Position numbers and translations under genes: made by a program. The notes beneath the pieces are model-generated. The model saw only the letters and a program-made list of their open reading frames with translations, was not told the DNA's origin and did no database searches. Below are positions 8,035 through 17,240 of a stretch of 34,224 nucleotides of DNA, one piece after another. The DNA lies in the NCBI GenBank assembly GCA_016765685.1, contig JAESPR010000088.1, forward strand, positions 1 through 34,224, in the 5' to 3' direction. How positions within the stretch are numbered: position 1 is the first letter of the stretch; each line of letters starts with the position of its first letter. Origin of the DNA: Colwellia sp. (GTDB taxonomy: Bacteria; Pseudomonadota; Gammaproteobacteria; Enterobacterales; Alteromonadaceae).

Positions 8035-8313
8035 ATGTTAAAAAAGTTATGTACAGTCAGTGAAATTTATCAATATTTAGATAGTTTATTTGATCAAGAT
8101 ATTGATCAAGACACCTTATTTGCCAGCGGCTATTTACGTGGTTTTATATCCGTAGCTGCAACCGATTTTGGCGATGAACAACAGAATGTCACCGAGAATT
8201 TGGTAGCGTTAATAACAGACAAACTAGCACAGGCAAAAACAGAACTAAATCCTCAAGATAATGCTATAGTGCAAAATTTCTGGCTGGCGTTGCAACGAGT
8301 TATGGTAAGTTAA
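8035..8313 (+). CDS. yfcL: YfcL family protein
   Basis: A 92-residue soluble, probably all-helical protein. The segment DTLFASGYLRGFISVAATD matches E. coli YfcL (DDELFASGYLRGHLTLA) and the length is the same. In E. coli yfcL also neighbours mnmC (yfcK) and fabB, so the local order supports the call. Its function is unknown. It is convergent with mnmC, with only 30 bp between the stops. Confidence 0.85.
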   Translation: MLKKLCTVSEIYQYLDSLFDQDIDQDTLFASGYLRGFISVAATDFGDEQQNVTENLVALITDKLAQAKTELNPQDNAIVQNFWLALQRVMVS

Positions 8314-8343
8314 TGCCTCATGTTTGCTAAGGGTAGCTTAAGG

Positions 8344-9723
8344 TTAAATTTTATCTCGGACGATAGCTCGAATAACAAAACGATTAGGACTTAAATTAAA
8401 CAGCATATTGTTGTCAACAGGGTAGGGCGTGCCGCATAAATCAGCGGTAAGAATATCGGCAGCCAAAGGCGCTGAGCACAATCCCCGTGCGCCAAATCCC
8501 ATCATCAGGTACAAATTATCAACCACAGGAGCAGCTTGGGTATACCGCCAATTTTTGTCTTTAGCTAAATGAGGGTAAGCTTCAAGATGTTTTTTAATGT
8601 CGGGCATAGCACCAACCATGGGTAGGTGATCCGGTGTCATACAGCGCAATCTTGATTTACTGTTAACAATATCTTTTATTGACCAATTAATCGCAGCACT
8701 TAACTCGGGCAGACAGGTTTTCAACATCTCAATATTAAAACTATCTTCTTCTGCGGTTGCCGTGGTGCGCGTACTATTTTTATTAAAGGTTGCGCCAATG
8801 CAGTGTTGGTGATTTTGGCTTGGGGTTAAATAGCCTTTATGACAGATAACCGTGGCAAGTTTACTGATATTGTCATTAGTTTTCATGCTAGTCACTTGCC
8901 CTTGTACCACGCTAAAAGGCAGTTGCTTGATATAATCTAAATTAATGATCTCTGCACCACCACATACAATTAACACACTGGTTTCTATTTCACCTTGGCT
9001 GGTTGATAATAACCAGCGCGTTTTTTCATCTTTGCTTTGAATGGCTGTTATGTTACTAACCTTGGTATTGTTTTCTACCTTGAGTCTTCCGGTGGTTTTC
9101 GCACAAGCTATTAGCTGTTTTACCGCTTGTTGAGGTGCTAACCAACCGGCATTGGGTATAAATAAACCGCCGTATTGCATTGGAATATTAGCGATTTTTT
9201 CGGCCTGTGTAGCGTCGATGCTATGAATAAGTTGTGCTGGCCAAGCGTTCAGTTCGGCAAATTTATGTTGACGTTTTATTAATGATTCTTTGTACGACAC
9301 GTCTAACAAACCACACCATTGGTGGGGAAAATTAAACCCTTGTTCAATGACGTGATTATATAAGGATCTCGCGCGCGAAAACGCTTGTTGATAAAACAAG
9401 CTAATGGCATCTTGTTGTTGATGTAATAATGGAAATAAAGCGCCAATAGCGTTACTTGAAGCACCTTGAGCCAAACTATTATCTTTGCAATAGAGTGTTA
9501 CTTTTATGCCCTTTTGGGTTAAAGCATAAGCGGCACAAGCTGATGCTATGCCACCACCAATAATGCTGACATGCTGCGGTTTAGTTATGGTAGGGCGAAG
9601 TTTATACCCTAATTTACTATCAAAATTGGTATTGCCAAGTTGCTCAGTATAGGGTGTACCATCGTCCTGAAAGCTTATGCTCGGTATTTGTGCAGGTGTT
9701 GCTGTAACAATGTTAGTCAACAT
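8344..9723 (-). CDS. mnmC: MnmC FAD-dependent oxidase domain protein lacking the methyltransferase domain
   Basis: A 459-residue protein, whereas bifunctional MnmC is about 660-690. The C-terminal FAD domain is complete: dinucleotide motif IIGGGIAS (54-61), [27 protein letters not shown], the [16 protein letters not shown] segment, [35 protein letters not shown] and LSPNRFVIR all match E. coli MnmC. Ahead of it only a stub of the N-terminal domain remains: residues 15-34, [20 protein letters not shown], resemble the extreme N-terminus of MnmC. The SAM-binding core, about 220 residues, is missing. The oxidase part would convert cmnm5(s2)U34 to nm5(s2)U34 in tRNA; methylation to mnm5 would need another enzyme. 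Confidence 0.88.
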   Translation of the reverse strand: MLTNIVTATPAQIPSISFQDDGTPYTEQLGNTNFDSKLGYKLRPTITKPQHVSIIGGGIASACAAYALTQKGIKVTLYCKDNSLAQGASSNAIGALFPLLHQQQDAISLFYQQAFSRARSLYNHVIEQGFNFPHQWCGLLDVSYKESLIKRQHKFAELNAWPAQLIHSIDATQAEKIANIPMQYGGLFIPNAGWLAPQQAVKQLIACAKTTGRLKVENNTKVSNITAIQSKDEKTRWLLSTSQGEIETSVLIVCGGAEIINLDYIKQLPFSVVQGQVTSMKTNDNISKLATVICHKGYLTPSQNHQHCIGATFNKNSTRTTATAEEDSFNIEMLKTCLPELSAAINWSIKDIVNSKSRLRCMTPDHLPMVGAMPDIKKHLEAYPHLAKDKNWRYTQAAPVVDNLYLMMGFGARGLCSAPLAADILTADLCGTPYPVDNNMLFNLSPNRFVIRAIVRDKI

Positions 9724-9833
9724 AAATAGAATTTAATATTTTGTAGTAACTGTTATTTTACGTGAAATTTCAGTTGAGAACAGTGTTTTAGTTCAATATT
9801 ACTTAAAGGGCGTAGCTATTATGTTAGTAACAT

Positions 9834-9859
9834 TATACTATAGCGTACAAGTGTACGCT
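9834..9859 (+). promoter_or_regulatory. candidate FabR-type operator with adjoining -10 box, upstream of fabB
   Basis: AGCGTACA-ag-TGTACGCT (9842-9859) is a perfect 8-bp inverted repeat with a 2-bp centre, which agrees in form with what I recall of the FabR (YijC) operator before fabA and fabB in gammaproteobacteria. A -10-like TATACT lies at 9834-9839, so a start site would fall inside the palindrome. The -35 region is poor. The distance to the fabB start is about 225 bp, unusually long. A second -10-like TATAAT occurs at 10003-10008, closer to fabB. Confidence 0.6.
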
Positions 9860-9894
9860 GGATTATATGTGCAGGTTAATCATTGCTAAGCAAA

Positions 9895-9970
9895 CAAGAT
9901 TAAGCAGGCAAGGTTAAACAAGATTAAGCAAGCAAGGTTAAGCAGACAAGGCTAAGTAAGCAAGACTAAA
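9895..9970 (+). repeat. 14-bp tandem repeats in the fabB leader
   Basis: Four units of the form CAAG[AG][TC]TAAG[CT]A[AG][AG] (9895, 9919, 9933, 9947) alternate with two shortened 10-bp units (9909, 9961). They fill the space between the FabR-like palindrome and fabB. No open frame is supported here. Confidence 0.8.
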
Positions 9971-10082
9971 CAAGTAATACCAGTTAAGGGGAAATTTCCT
10001 TGTATAATGCCCCCGTTTTAAAATTTTTATGTTTTTTAATAAAGCTTTTAATAAAGTTTTCAACAAAATAATGGTTATTAAA

Positions 10083-11297
10083 ATGAAACGAGTAGTGATC
10101 ACAGGTATCGGTATTGTATCGAGCATTGGTAACAATGCGACAGAAGTATTAGCTTCATTAGAAATAGGTAAATCAGGTATTTCTCATTCGGCAAGTTTTG
10201 CTGAGCAAGGTTTAAAAAGTAATGTTTGGGGTAAACCAAATATTGAAATTAAAGATCATATTGATCGTAAAGCCTTACGTTTTATGGGTGATGCCGCAGG
10301 TTATGCTTATATTGCCATGAAAGAGGCTATTGAAGATTCAAAACTAACCGACGAACAAGTCTCCGATGTTCGCACCGGCATTGTAGCAGGCAGTGGTGGT
10401 GCTTCATCAGCGAATATCGTTACTTCAACAGATACCCTGCGTAGTCGTGGTATTCGACGAGTTGGCCCTTATGCTGTGCCAAAAACGATGGGCAGTACCG
10501 TATCTGCTTGTTTAGCTACGCCATTTAAAATTAAAGGTGTTAACTACTCAATCAGCTCAGCTTGTGCAACCAGTGCTCACTGTATAGGTAATGCCATGGA
10601 GCTTATCCAGCTAGGCAAACAAGATATTGTTTTTGCTGGTGGCGGTGAAGAAGTGCATTGGTCATTAGCGATGATGTTTGATGGCATGGGAGCATTATCT
10701 GCAGGTCGAAATGATACCCCAGAACTCGCTTCTCGTACTTATGATGCTGATCGTGATGGTTTTGTTATTTCAGGCGGTGGCGGCATGGTGGTGGTTGAAG
10801 AACTAGAACATGCGCTTGCTCGTGGTGCGCACATTTACGCAGAAATTGTTGGTTATGGCGCAACGTCTGACGGTTACGACATGGTTGCGCCAAGTGGCGA
10901 AGGTGCAGTGCGTTGTATGCAACAAGCTATGCAAGGTGTAAGCGGAGAAATTGATTATTTGAATACTCATGGTACTTCAACGCCCGTTGGTGATGTGAAA
11001 GAACTCGGTGCTATTCAAGAGCTATTCGGTGCAAAGTCTCCAGCCATTAGTGCAACTAAAGCGATGACAGGTCATGCTTTAGGTGCTGCTGGTGTTCATG
11101 AAGCTATTTATTCATTGTTAATGATGGAAAATAACTTTGTTGCACCTTCTATAAACGTTGATAATTTAGACGAGCAAGCGCAAGGTTTAGATATAGTGAC
11201 TCAAAAGCGTGATGTTGAGCTTAATTTAGTAATGTCTAACAGTTTTGGTTTTGGCGGTACTAATGCCACTTTAGTGATGCAAAAATATAAAAAATAG
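10083..11297 (+). CDS. fabB: beta-ketoacyl-ACP synthase I
   Basis: A 404-residue condensing enzyme of type II fatty-acid synthesis, cytosolic; it elongates acyl-ACP with malonyl-ACP and is needed for unsaturated fatty acids. It begins [18 protein letters not shown], nearly as in E. coli FabB. The catalytic triad is visible: Cys in [12 protein letters not shown], His in [10 protein letters not shown] and His in TGHALGAAG, followed by the glycine-rich [10 protein letters not shown] near the end. I start at 10083 by family match, because neither it nor the in-frame ATG at 10029 has a clear Shine-Dalgarno site; the longer start would add 18 residues. A strong hairpin terminator follows at 11316. 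The likely regulator is FabR, given the upstream palindrome. Confidence 0.95.
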   Translation: MKRVVITGIGIVSSIGNNATEVLASLEIGKSGISHSASFAEQGLKSNVWGKPNIEIKDHIDRKALRFMGDAAGYAYIAMKEAIEDSKLTDEQVSDVRTGIVAGSGGASSANIVTSTDTLRSRGIRRVGPYAVPKTMGSTVSACLATPFKIKGVNYSISSACATSAHCIGNAMELIQLGKQDIVFAGGGEEVHWSLAMMFDGMGALSAGRNDTPELASRTYDADRDGFVISGGGGMVVVEELEHALARGAHIYAEIVGYGATSDGYDMVAPSGEGAVRCMQQAMQGVSGEIDYLNTHGTSTPVGDVKELGAIQELFGAKSPAISATKAMTGHALGAAGVHEAIYSLLMMENNFVAPSINVDNLDEQAQGLDIVTQKRDVELNLVMSNSFGFGGTNATLVMQKYKK

Positions 11298-11315
11298 CGT
11301 TAACACTGTTAAGAT

Positions 11316-11350
11316 AAAAAGCTGTAAAGTATAGTGCTTTACAGCTTTTT
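11316..11350 (+). terminator. Rho-independent terminator after fabB
   Basis: AAAAAGCTGTAAAG (11316-11329) pairs perfectly over 14 bp with CTTTACAGCTTTTT (11337-11350) around a 7-base loop, and the 3' arm ends in five T. It lies 18 bp past the fabB stop and separates fabB from pdxB. The flanking A and T runs could let it act in both directions. Confidence 0.9.
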
Positions 11351-11386
11351 GTGCATTTAGCACTGCTTAATTTCTTTATCAAACTT

Positions 11387-12538
11387 ATGAAAATACTCTT
11401 CGATGAAAACATGCCCTACGCTAAAGAATTTTTTAGCGAGTTTTGTCAGGCTGATACCGATGAATTGGTGGCCTTTTCTGGTCGTGATTTAAGCGCGCAA
11501 CAAGTGGCTGATGCAGATGTTTTATTAGTACGCTCAATCACTCAAGTAAACAAAGCTTTATTAAAAAACAATAAAAAGCTAAGTTTTGTAGGCAGTGCAA
11601 CCATAGGTACAGACCATATTGACCAAAAGTATTTAGCCCAACGAAATATTACTTTTCAAGCGGCTCCGGGGTGTAATGCTATTTCGGTGGCAGAATATGT
11701 GCTTAGTGTTTTAGTGGTTCTGGCTGAGCGCTATTTATTGAATTTATCTCAATTGAGCGTTGGTATTGTTGGCGGTGGTAATACGGGCACTCGCTTGAGT
11801 GAAAAGTTGAGTGCTTTAGGCATAAAACATAAAATATGCGATCCATTACTTGAACAATCAACAACAGATTCTCGAACCTTTGTTTCTCTTGATGAAGCAT
11901 TAACATGTGATGTTATTTCTTTACACGTACCTAAAGTTTTGTCGGGAAACCATCCTACTTATCATTTACTTAATGAAGAGCGGTTAAATAAGTTAACAGC
12001 GCAACAAATATTAATTAATGTTTGTCGCGGTGAAGTCATCGACAACCAAGCTTTATTAACGTTAAAACAACAAGGCCATGGTTTAAAAGTGGTGCTTGAT
12101 GTGTGGGAAGGTGAGCCTGAGGTATTAACGCCGTTAATCGCATTTACCGAAATTGCTACGGCACACATTGCTGGTTATAGCTTAGAAGGAAAAGCGCGTG
12201 GCAGTGAAATGCTTTATCAGGCATTATATCGGCATGTAAACAAACGCCAAGATGTTAACATTGCACCCAATTGTCAGTTAGTTAACCTACTACCTACAGC
12301 CAATATCTCGTCAATAAAATTAAATCAAGAATTTAATGAAATAGTTCTAAGCCAGTTAGTTAAAATGGTTTACGATGTCAGGCGTGATGATGCAATATTT
12401 CGTCAACAATTATCAAGTCAAGGTTTTGATAGCCTCAGAAAGAATTACCCAACCCGACGGGAGTTTTCTGCAGTGCAGGTAATCTTGACATCTAATGACC
12501 TAAATGATGTGCCTCATCGTTTGGGTTTTTCTAAATAA
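11387..12538 (+). CDS. pdxB: erythronate-4-phosphate dehydrogenase
   Basis: A 383-residue NAD-dependent D-2-hydroxyacid dehydrogenase for the second step of DXP-dependent pyridoxal-phosphate synthesis. It begins MKILFDENMPYAKEFF as E. coli PdxB does. Visible are the substrate segment GSATIGTDHID, AAPGCNAISVAEYV, the Rossmann motif VGIVGGGNTGTRL, CRGEVIDNQALL, VLDVWEGEP with the catalytic Glu, the catalytic His in TAHIAGYSLEGKARG, and the PdxB-specific C-terminal YDVRRDDA plus LRKNYPTRREFSA. The start at 11387 fits the family; an upstream frame adds 12 residues overlapping the fabB terminator. It is followed after 36 bp by asd. Confidence 0.95.
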   Translation: MKILFDENMPYAKEFFSEFCQADTDELVAFSGRDLSAQQVADADVLLVRSITQVNKALLKNNKKLSFVGSATIGTDHIDQKYLAQRNITFQAAPGCNAISVAEYVLSVLVVLAERYLLNLSQLSVGIVGGGNTGTRLSEKLSALGIKHKICDPLLEQSTTDSRTFVSLDEALTCDVISLHVPKVLSGNHPTYHLLNEERLNKLTAQQILINVCRGEVIDNQALLTLKQQGHGLKVVLDVWEGEPEVLTPLIAFTEIATAHIAGYSLEGKARGSEMLYQALYRHVNKRQDVNIAPNCQLVNLLPTANISSIKLNQEFNEIVLSQLVKMVYDVRRDDAIFRQQLSSQGFDSLRKNYPTRREFSAVQVILTSNDLNDVPHRLGFSK

Positions 12539-12574
12539 TAGAGTTACCTTTACCGAAAATAGAGAGAGAGGATC

Positions 12575-13594
12575 ATGGCACAAAAATTTGATGTATGCAT
12601 ACTTGGCGCAACCGGGCTAGTTGGCAAAGCCATTATGGAGATTTTAGAACAAAGAGATTTCCCAATTAATAAATTATACCCCTTAGCAAGTGCTCGCTCT
12701 GCTGGTGAATTTGTTGAATTTAATGGAGAAAGCATTGAAGTGCTTGATGCAGATAATTTTGATTGGAGCCTAGCGCAAATTGGTTTTTTCTCAGCGGGTG
12801 GTTCAATCTCAGCTAAGTATGCCCCTATTGCCGGTGAGGCAGGTTGTATTGTTATAGATAATACCTCTGAATTTCGTTACGACGATGATATTCCATTAGT
12901 CGTGCCAGAAGTAAACCCACAAGCCTTAGCTGACTACCGTAATCGCAACATTATTGCCAACCCTAACTGTTCAACTATTCAAATGATGGTGGCGTTAAAA
13001 CCAATTTATGATGCGGTTGGCATTAGCCGTGTTAACGTTTGTACTTACCAATCAGTTTCTGGTGGTGGTAAGGCTGCTATGGATGAATTAGCTAAGCAAA
13101 CTGCAGACTTATTGAGTGGTAAACCGGTAGAGACAAAAAACTTCCCTCGCCAAATAGCGTTTAATGTTATTCCTCAAATTGATGTTTTTCTTGATAATGG
13201 TTATACCAAAGAAGAAATGAAAATGGTTTGGGAAACGAAGAAGATTTTAGGTGATGACAATATTTTAGTAAACCCAACAGCCGTTCGAGTACCGGTATTT
13301 TTTGGTCACGGTGAAGCTTTACACATAGAAACTAATTCACCTATTTCAGCTGAAGAGGTTAAAGCGTTATTAGCTCAAGCCCCAGGGATAGTGGTTTGTC
13401 ATAAAGATGAAGATTTTCCTACTCAAATTAGTGATGCCAGTGGCAAAGATGATACTTTTGTTGGCCGTATTCGTGAAGATATTAGCCATAATTGCGGTAT
13501 TAATATGTGGGTCGTTGCCGATAATGTTCGTAAAGGCGCCGCAACCAACAGTATTCAAATAGCTGAGTTATTAGTTAAAGAATATTTAAGTTAG
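12575..13594 (+). CDS. asd: aspartate-semialdehyde dehydrogenase
   Basis: A 339-residue enzyme that reduces aspartyl-4-phosphate to aspartate semialdehyde for lysine, threonine, methionine and diaminopimelate synthesis. It has the NADP motif GATGLVGKAIME, the catalytic C132 in NPNCSTIQ, the segment QSVSGGGKAAMDEL, and R238 with H245 in VRVPVFFGHGEALHIE. In E. coli this place is held by usg, a paralogue that has lost the active Cys; here all catalytic residues remain, so it should be active. GAGAGAGGAT precedes the ATG. It probably shares a transcript with pdxB and ends at a strong terminator. Confidence 0.95.
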   Translation: MAQKFDVCILGATGLVGKAIMEILEQRDFPINKLYPLASARSAGEFVEFNGESIEVLDADNFDWSLAQIGFFSAGGSISAKYAPIAGEAGCIVIDNTSEFRYDDDIPLVVPEVNPQALADYRNRNIIANPNCSTIQMMVALKPIYDAVGISRVNVCTYQSVSGGGKAAMDELAKQTADLLSGKPVETKNFPRQIAFNVIPQIDVFLDNGYTKEEMKMVWETKKILGDDNILVNPTAVRVPVFFGHGEALHIETNSPISAEEVKALLAQAPGIVVCHKDEDFPTQISDASGKDDTFVGRIREDISHNCGINMWVVADNVRKGAATNSIQIAELLVKEYLS

Positions 13595-13641
13595 GTGAAA
13601 ATTTACTGGGCTAATTAACTTACAGCGCTTAAGAAAAGAGT

Positions 13642-13689
13642 AAACTCGCCGTTAACACTAAAGAAGATGTGTTAACGGCGAGTTTTTTT
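13642..13689 (+). terminator. Rho-independent terminator after asd
   Basis: AAACTCGCCGTTAACAC (13642-13658) pairs perfectly over 17 bp with GTGTTAACGGCGAGTTT (13669-13685), loop of 10, and the T run continues to 13689. It separates the pdxB-asd unit from fimV. The spacer 13690-13887 holds no recognisable gene. Confidence 0.93.
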
Positions 13690-13887
13690 GTTTTTATCTC
13701 GAAAATATTGAGATATCTGTTTTGAATTTGATATGATTCTTACCAAGAGAAACTAGCACACTTGTTAAGTGGAATGAATTTTGCTTGGTTTCTTGTATAG
13801 AGTTAAGAGCTTATCTATCATCTTAACTTTGTCAAATAACTGACAAATAGCTAATTTTGTAAAAAAATAATAACTAGGAAAACTTCG

Positions 13888-16800
13888 ATGCAAAAATTAT
13901 TACACCTGTGCCTTCGGCAGGTTTTTCTTAGCATATCAATAGTTAGCATACTAATAACTAGCATTATTACCACAGGTATAATGACGATTAGTGTACCCGC
14001 TTATGCACAAGAATTCTTTGCACAAGAGCGTGGCATTCGTATGCGCGGCCCTAAAAGCAGTGATGTTTTCCCTTATGATCGTTATGGGCCTTTAACCTCG
14101 CGCGATACCTTGTGGAGAATTGCATTAACGGTTCGTCCGGATAGCCGTTTAACTGTTTATCAAGTAATGCAAGCCTTGTATCAAGCTAATCCTAATGCTT
14201 TTGTTGATAGTAATTTTAATCATTTGGTTGAAGGTCAGTATTTAAAAATTCCCTCATTTGATCGCATGATGTCGGTCAATAGACAAGTTGCTCAACAAAA
14301 ATCGGATGAAGACGAAAAAATTTGGCAAAAGAAGCAACCTAAAAAGGCTAATATAAAATTAGTAGCAGCGGCAGAAAATGTTAATAAAAAAGATTTAGAT
14401 ATTGTAAAAACAGCAATAAATGAACAATTAAAAAAGATAGATATAAAGCAGCAAGCGCGTTTAGAAAACATTCAAAATGATGTTTTAGATTCAATAGACG
14501 GTTTACAAACCATCTTAAAAGAAAACGAAGGTTTACGTCAGCGTTTATCATCCTTTAATAGTCAATTAGGCTCTATGCAAAAAGAGGTTGCTAAAAACGA
14601 AGAAATTAAGCTACAAATGGATGACATGATCAAATTGCAGCAAGCTCTACTGTCGAAAGCACAAGCAAGAGAACAAGAACTGCTTTTAGAAAAAGAGCAA
14701 GCAGCATTAGAAAAAAACGATATTTTTTCGAGTTCATGGTTTACGGTGCTAATGTCTACTTTGCCAGCAATATTACTACTAGTAGTTTTTGCACTTATAT
14801 TCAAACGAAGAAAGGTTGACACCGGTTCAGCAGAAACCTCGATGGCAGAAAAACCAGCAAAAAAATCTCCCTCTGAGAAGGTAGTTGAAGAAGAGCCCCA
14901 AGCTCCAATAAGTGTAGAAGATGAATTATCACTCGATGATGAACTATCCCTAGATGACGAGCTGTCTCTTGATGATGATTTATCAATTGATCTTCTTGAA
15001 GATGATGATGAAGATGATGTTATTCACCTTGATGACGATGATGATGACGCTCTAGATGATCTTGATGACTTAGACGATATCTTGCTAGATGATTCAGAAG
15101 AACTTGACGGTGGTGAATTAGACCAAGGTGACTTAGATTCTTTACTGATGGAAGTTGATGATGCGGATGATGAGTCTTCAACTGATGAAAGTGAAGCGTT
15201 AACAGATAATCAATTAGATCAAAGTGATTTAGATGATCTACTAGGAGATCTTAGTGATGATGATCTGGACATTGAAGAAGATTCTTCAACACCAAGCGCA
15301 GAGCCAGTAGAAGAAGACGCTCAAGCTGAAATAACCGATCCTGATGATATTGATGCCTTGCTTGAGTCCATGGATGTTGATGAAGCAACACCTACTCCGG
15401 CGGCAGAGGCGGAACCTGAACCAATAGCAGAAGAAGACGCTCAAGCTGAAATAACCGATCCTGATGATATTGATGCCTTGCTTGAGTCTATGGACGTTGA
15501 TGAAGCAACACCTACTCCGGCGGCAGAGGCAGAACCTGAACCAATAGCAGAAGAAGACGCTCAAACTGAAATAACCGATCCTGATGATATTGATGCTTTG
15601 CTTGAGTCCATGGATGTTGATGAAGCAACACTTACTCCGACGGTAGAAGCGGAACCCGAACCAATAGCAGAGGAAGACGCTCAAACTGAAATAACCGATC
15701 CTGATGATATTGATGCTTTGCTTGAGTCCATGGATGTTGATGAAGCAACACCTACTCCGGCAGCAAAAGCAGAACCTGAACCAATAGCAGAGGAAGACGC
15801 TCAAACTGAAATAACCGATCCTGATGATATTGATGCCTTGCTTGAGTCAATGAATATAGAGGAAGCTGAACCTGCAGCAAAAGCAGAACCAATAGCAGAG
15901 GAAGATGCTCAGACTGAAATAACCGATCCTGATGATATTGATGCTTTGCTCGAATCAATGAATATAGAGAAAGCTGAACCTGCAGCAGAAGCCGACCCAT
16001 TAGAAGAGGAAGACGCTCAAACTGAAATAACCGATCCTAATGACATTGATGCCTTGCTCGAATCAATGAACATAGAGGAAGCCGAACCTGCAGTTAAAGC
16101 CGATCCGTTCGAAGACGAATACGCTCAAACCGAACTAACCGATCCCGATGATATTGATGCTTTATTAGAATCAATGAACATTGATGTACCTGATCAGAGT
16201 TCGGCTACGGTTAAAGAAGATACACCGGAATACATTGCTCAAAAAAATCTTGAAATATCTGATAATTCCGCTGATGTTAATCAAACGAATGTTAGTGAAA
16301 ACAAAGAAAAAATTGAAAGTTTAACCGAAGAATATGTCGCCCCTTTATTATCAGCCGATTTTAGTGATATTTTAGCTAAAACAGCAGCAGATGAGCTAAT
16401 TGGGCCTGAATCGACTCAAGAAAGTACAGATTTGGTGGCAGAAGAAGACTTTGATATTGATGCACTCATTGCTGATGCTGGACAATCAACTGAGTATGTA
16501 ATTGAAAAAGAACCAAGCGTATTAGAGGAAGAGTCATATGATATAGGTGATGACTTAATTTCGGAGACTTTTGATGAAAATACTCTAGCAGAATTATTGA
16601 ATGATGAATCTGAACTTGCAGTTGAGTTATCGCCTGATTTTTCAGATCAAAATGTGCTTGCTGATCTCCTCAATGATAATGAAGCAGGTACCGATAACCA
16701 AGTTTCAGAAGCGAATGAAATAAATGATATTCAAGAATTAGATAATTTAGATTTTGATGAACTGTTAGCAAATATTGAAGAAGAGTCTAGTATTGCTAAT

Positions 16801-17223
16801 CAACCTGCCGATTTTAACCAAAACCTGAATGTAGGTGATGAAATAACGCTTGAAGATTTTGATAACTTCAAATCTAATGCTAACGCTGCTGATAGTGGAC
16901 ACAGTGTTAATGATGAGGAAGATGAAAGCTTTGTTTCTGTCGACTCTTTACTGTTGGCGAGTCAAGATGAAATAAATACCGATGAGCCTTATGAAAAAGT
17001 GAACATTGATGTTGGTTTAAATGAATTTCCAGAATTTACCGGAGATGTTAATCAAATAGACGTTGATGTTGATGAAAATGGTGTTGCCGCTAAGCTTGAT
17101 TTAGCCAAAGTTTATCTTGAGATTGGCGATCAAGACAATGCCGTCGTCATTTTAAAAGAAGTAATCAAGCTAGGGGATCCTCAGCAGCAAGCTGAAGCCC
17201 AAGATTTGTTGAATAATTTTTAA
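13888..17223 (+). CDS. fimV: FimV/HubP-type polar organiser protein
   Basis: An 1111-residue single-pass membrane protein. Residues 1-41 form a long signal peptide ending AYA. Residues about 65-130 are the LysM-like periplasmic domain (YGPLTSRDTLWRIALTVRPD, then VYQVMQALYQANPNAF and YLKIPS). Residues 150-280 look coiled-coil, residues 283-307 form one membrane helix, and the cytoplasmic part is very acidic (DELSLD repeats from 346, then Asp runs). An eight-copy repeat with core ITDPDDIDALLESM spans about 472-766. The last 50 residues (AAKLDLAKVYLEIGDQDNAV) are the conserved TPR-like FimV C-terminus. FimV/HubP proteins recruit ParA-like, flagellar, chemotaxis and type IV pilus factors to the pole. 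AGGA nine bases upstream supports the start. Gene order asd-fimV-truA supports the call. Confidence 0.95.
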   Translation: MQKLLHLCLRQVFLSISIVSILITSIITTGIMTISVPAYAQEFFAQERGIRMRGPKSSDVFPYDRYGPLTSRDTLWRIALTVRPDSRLTVYQVMQALYQANPNAFVDSNFNHLVEGQYLKIPSFDRMMSVNRQVAQQKSDEDEKIWQKKQPKKANIKLVAAAENVNKKDLDIVKTAINEQLKKIDIKQQARLENIQNDVLDSIDGLQTILKENEGLRQRLSSFNSQLGSMQKEVAKNEEIKLQMDDMIKLQQALLSKAQAREQELLLEKEQAALEKNDIFSSSWFTVLMSTLPAILLLVVFALIFKRRKVDTGSAETSMAEKPAKKSPSEKVVEEEPQAPISVEDELSLDDELSLDDELSLDDDLSIDLLEDDDEDDVIHLDDDDDDALDDLDDLDDILLDDSEELDGGELDQGDLDSLLMEVDDADDESSTDESEALTDNQLDQSDLDDLLGDLSDDDLDIEEDSSTPSAEPVEEDAQAEITDPDDIDALLESMDVDEATPTPAAEAEPEPIAEEDAQAEITDPDDIDALLESMDVDEATPTPAAEAEPEPIAEEDAQTEITDPDDIDALLESMDVDEATLTPTVEAEPEPIAEEDAQTEITDPDDIDALLESMDVDEATPTPAAKAEPEPIAEEDAQTEITDPDDIDALLESMNIEEAEPAAKAEPIAEEDAQTEITDPDDIDALLESMNIEKAEPAAEADPLEEEDAQTEITDPNDIDALLESMNIEEAEPAVKADPFEDEYAQTELTDPDDIDALLESMNIDVPDQSSATVKEDTPEYIAQKNLEISDNSADVNQTNVSENKEKIESLTEEYVAPLLSADFSDILAKTAADELIGPESTQESTDLVAEEDFDIDALIADAGQSTEYVIEKEPSVLEEESYDIGDDLISETFDENTLAELLNDESELAVELSPDFSDQNVLADLLNDNEAGTDNQVSEANEINDIQELDNLDFDELLANIEEESSIANQPADFNQNLNVGDEITLEDFDNFKSNANAADSGHSVNDEEDESFVSVDSLLLASQDEINTDEPYEKVNIDVGLNEFPEFTGDVNQIDVDVDENGVAAKLDLAKVYLEIGDQDNAVVILKEVIKLGDPQQQAEAQDLLNNF
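15301..16185 (+). repeat. eight-copy 120/108-bp in-frame tandem repeat inside fimV
   Basis: Five units start every 120 bp (15301, 15421, 15541, 15661, 15781), each encoding 40 residues around EEDAQxEITDPDDIDALLES. Three further units follow at exact 108-bp spacing (cores near 15901, 16009, 16117), encoding 36 residues. The 120-bp units are nearly identical in DNA, while the last unit is the most diverged (EYAQTELTDP). All unit lengths are multiples of three, so the reading frame is kept. Confidence 0.95.
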
Positions 17224-17240
17224 TAACCTGTATAGCCTAC

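Noticed and set aside
9990-9999. GGAAATTTCC palindrome just upstream of fabB as an operator
   Set aside because: It is short and AT-centred; the 18-bp palindrome at 9842-9859 is far better supported.
12575-13594. Usg-type inactive paralogue instead of true Asd
   Set aside because: The catalytic Cys132, Arg238 and His245 are all present, which Usg lacks.
15286-16000. Long minus-strand open frames (172 and 82 codons) opposite the fimV repeat
   Set aside because: They mirror the repeat units of fimV exactly and encode a repetitive Cys/Phe-rich string with no known domain; they are by-products of the repeat's codon pattern.
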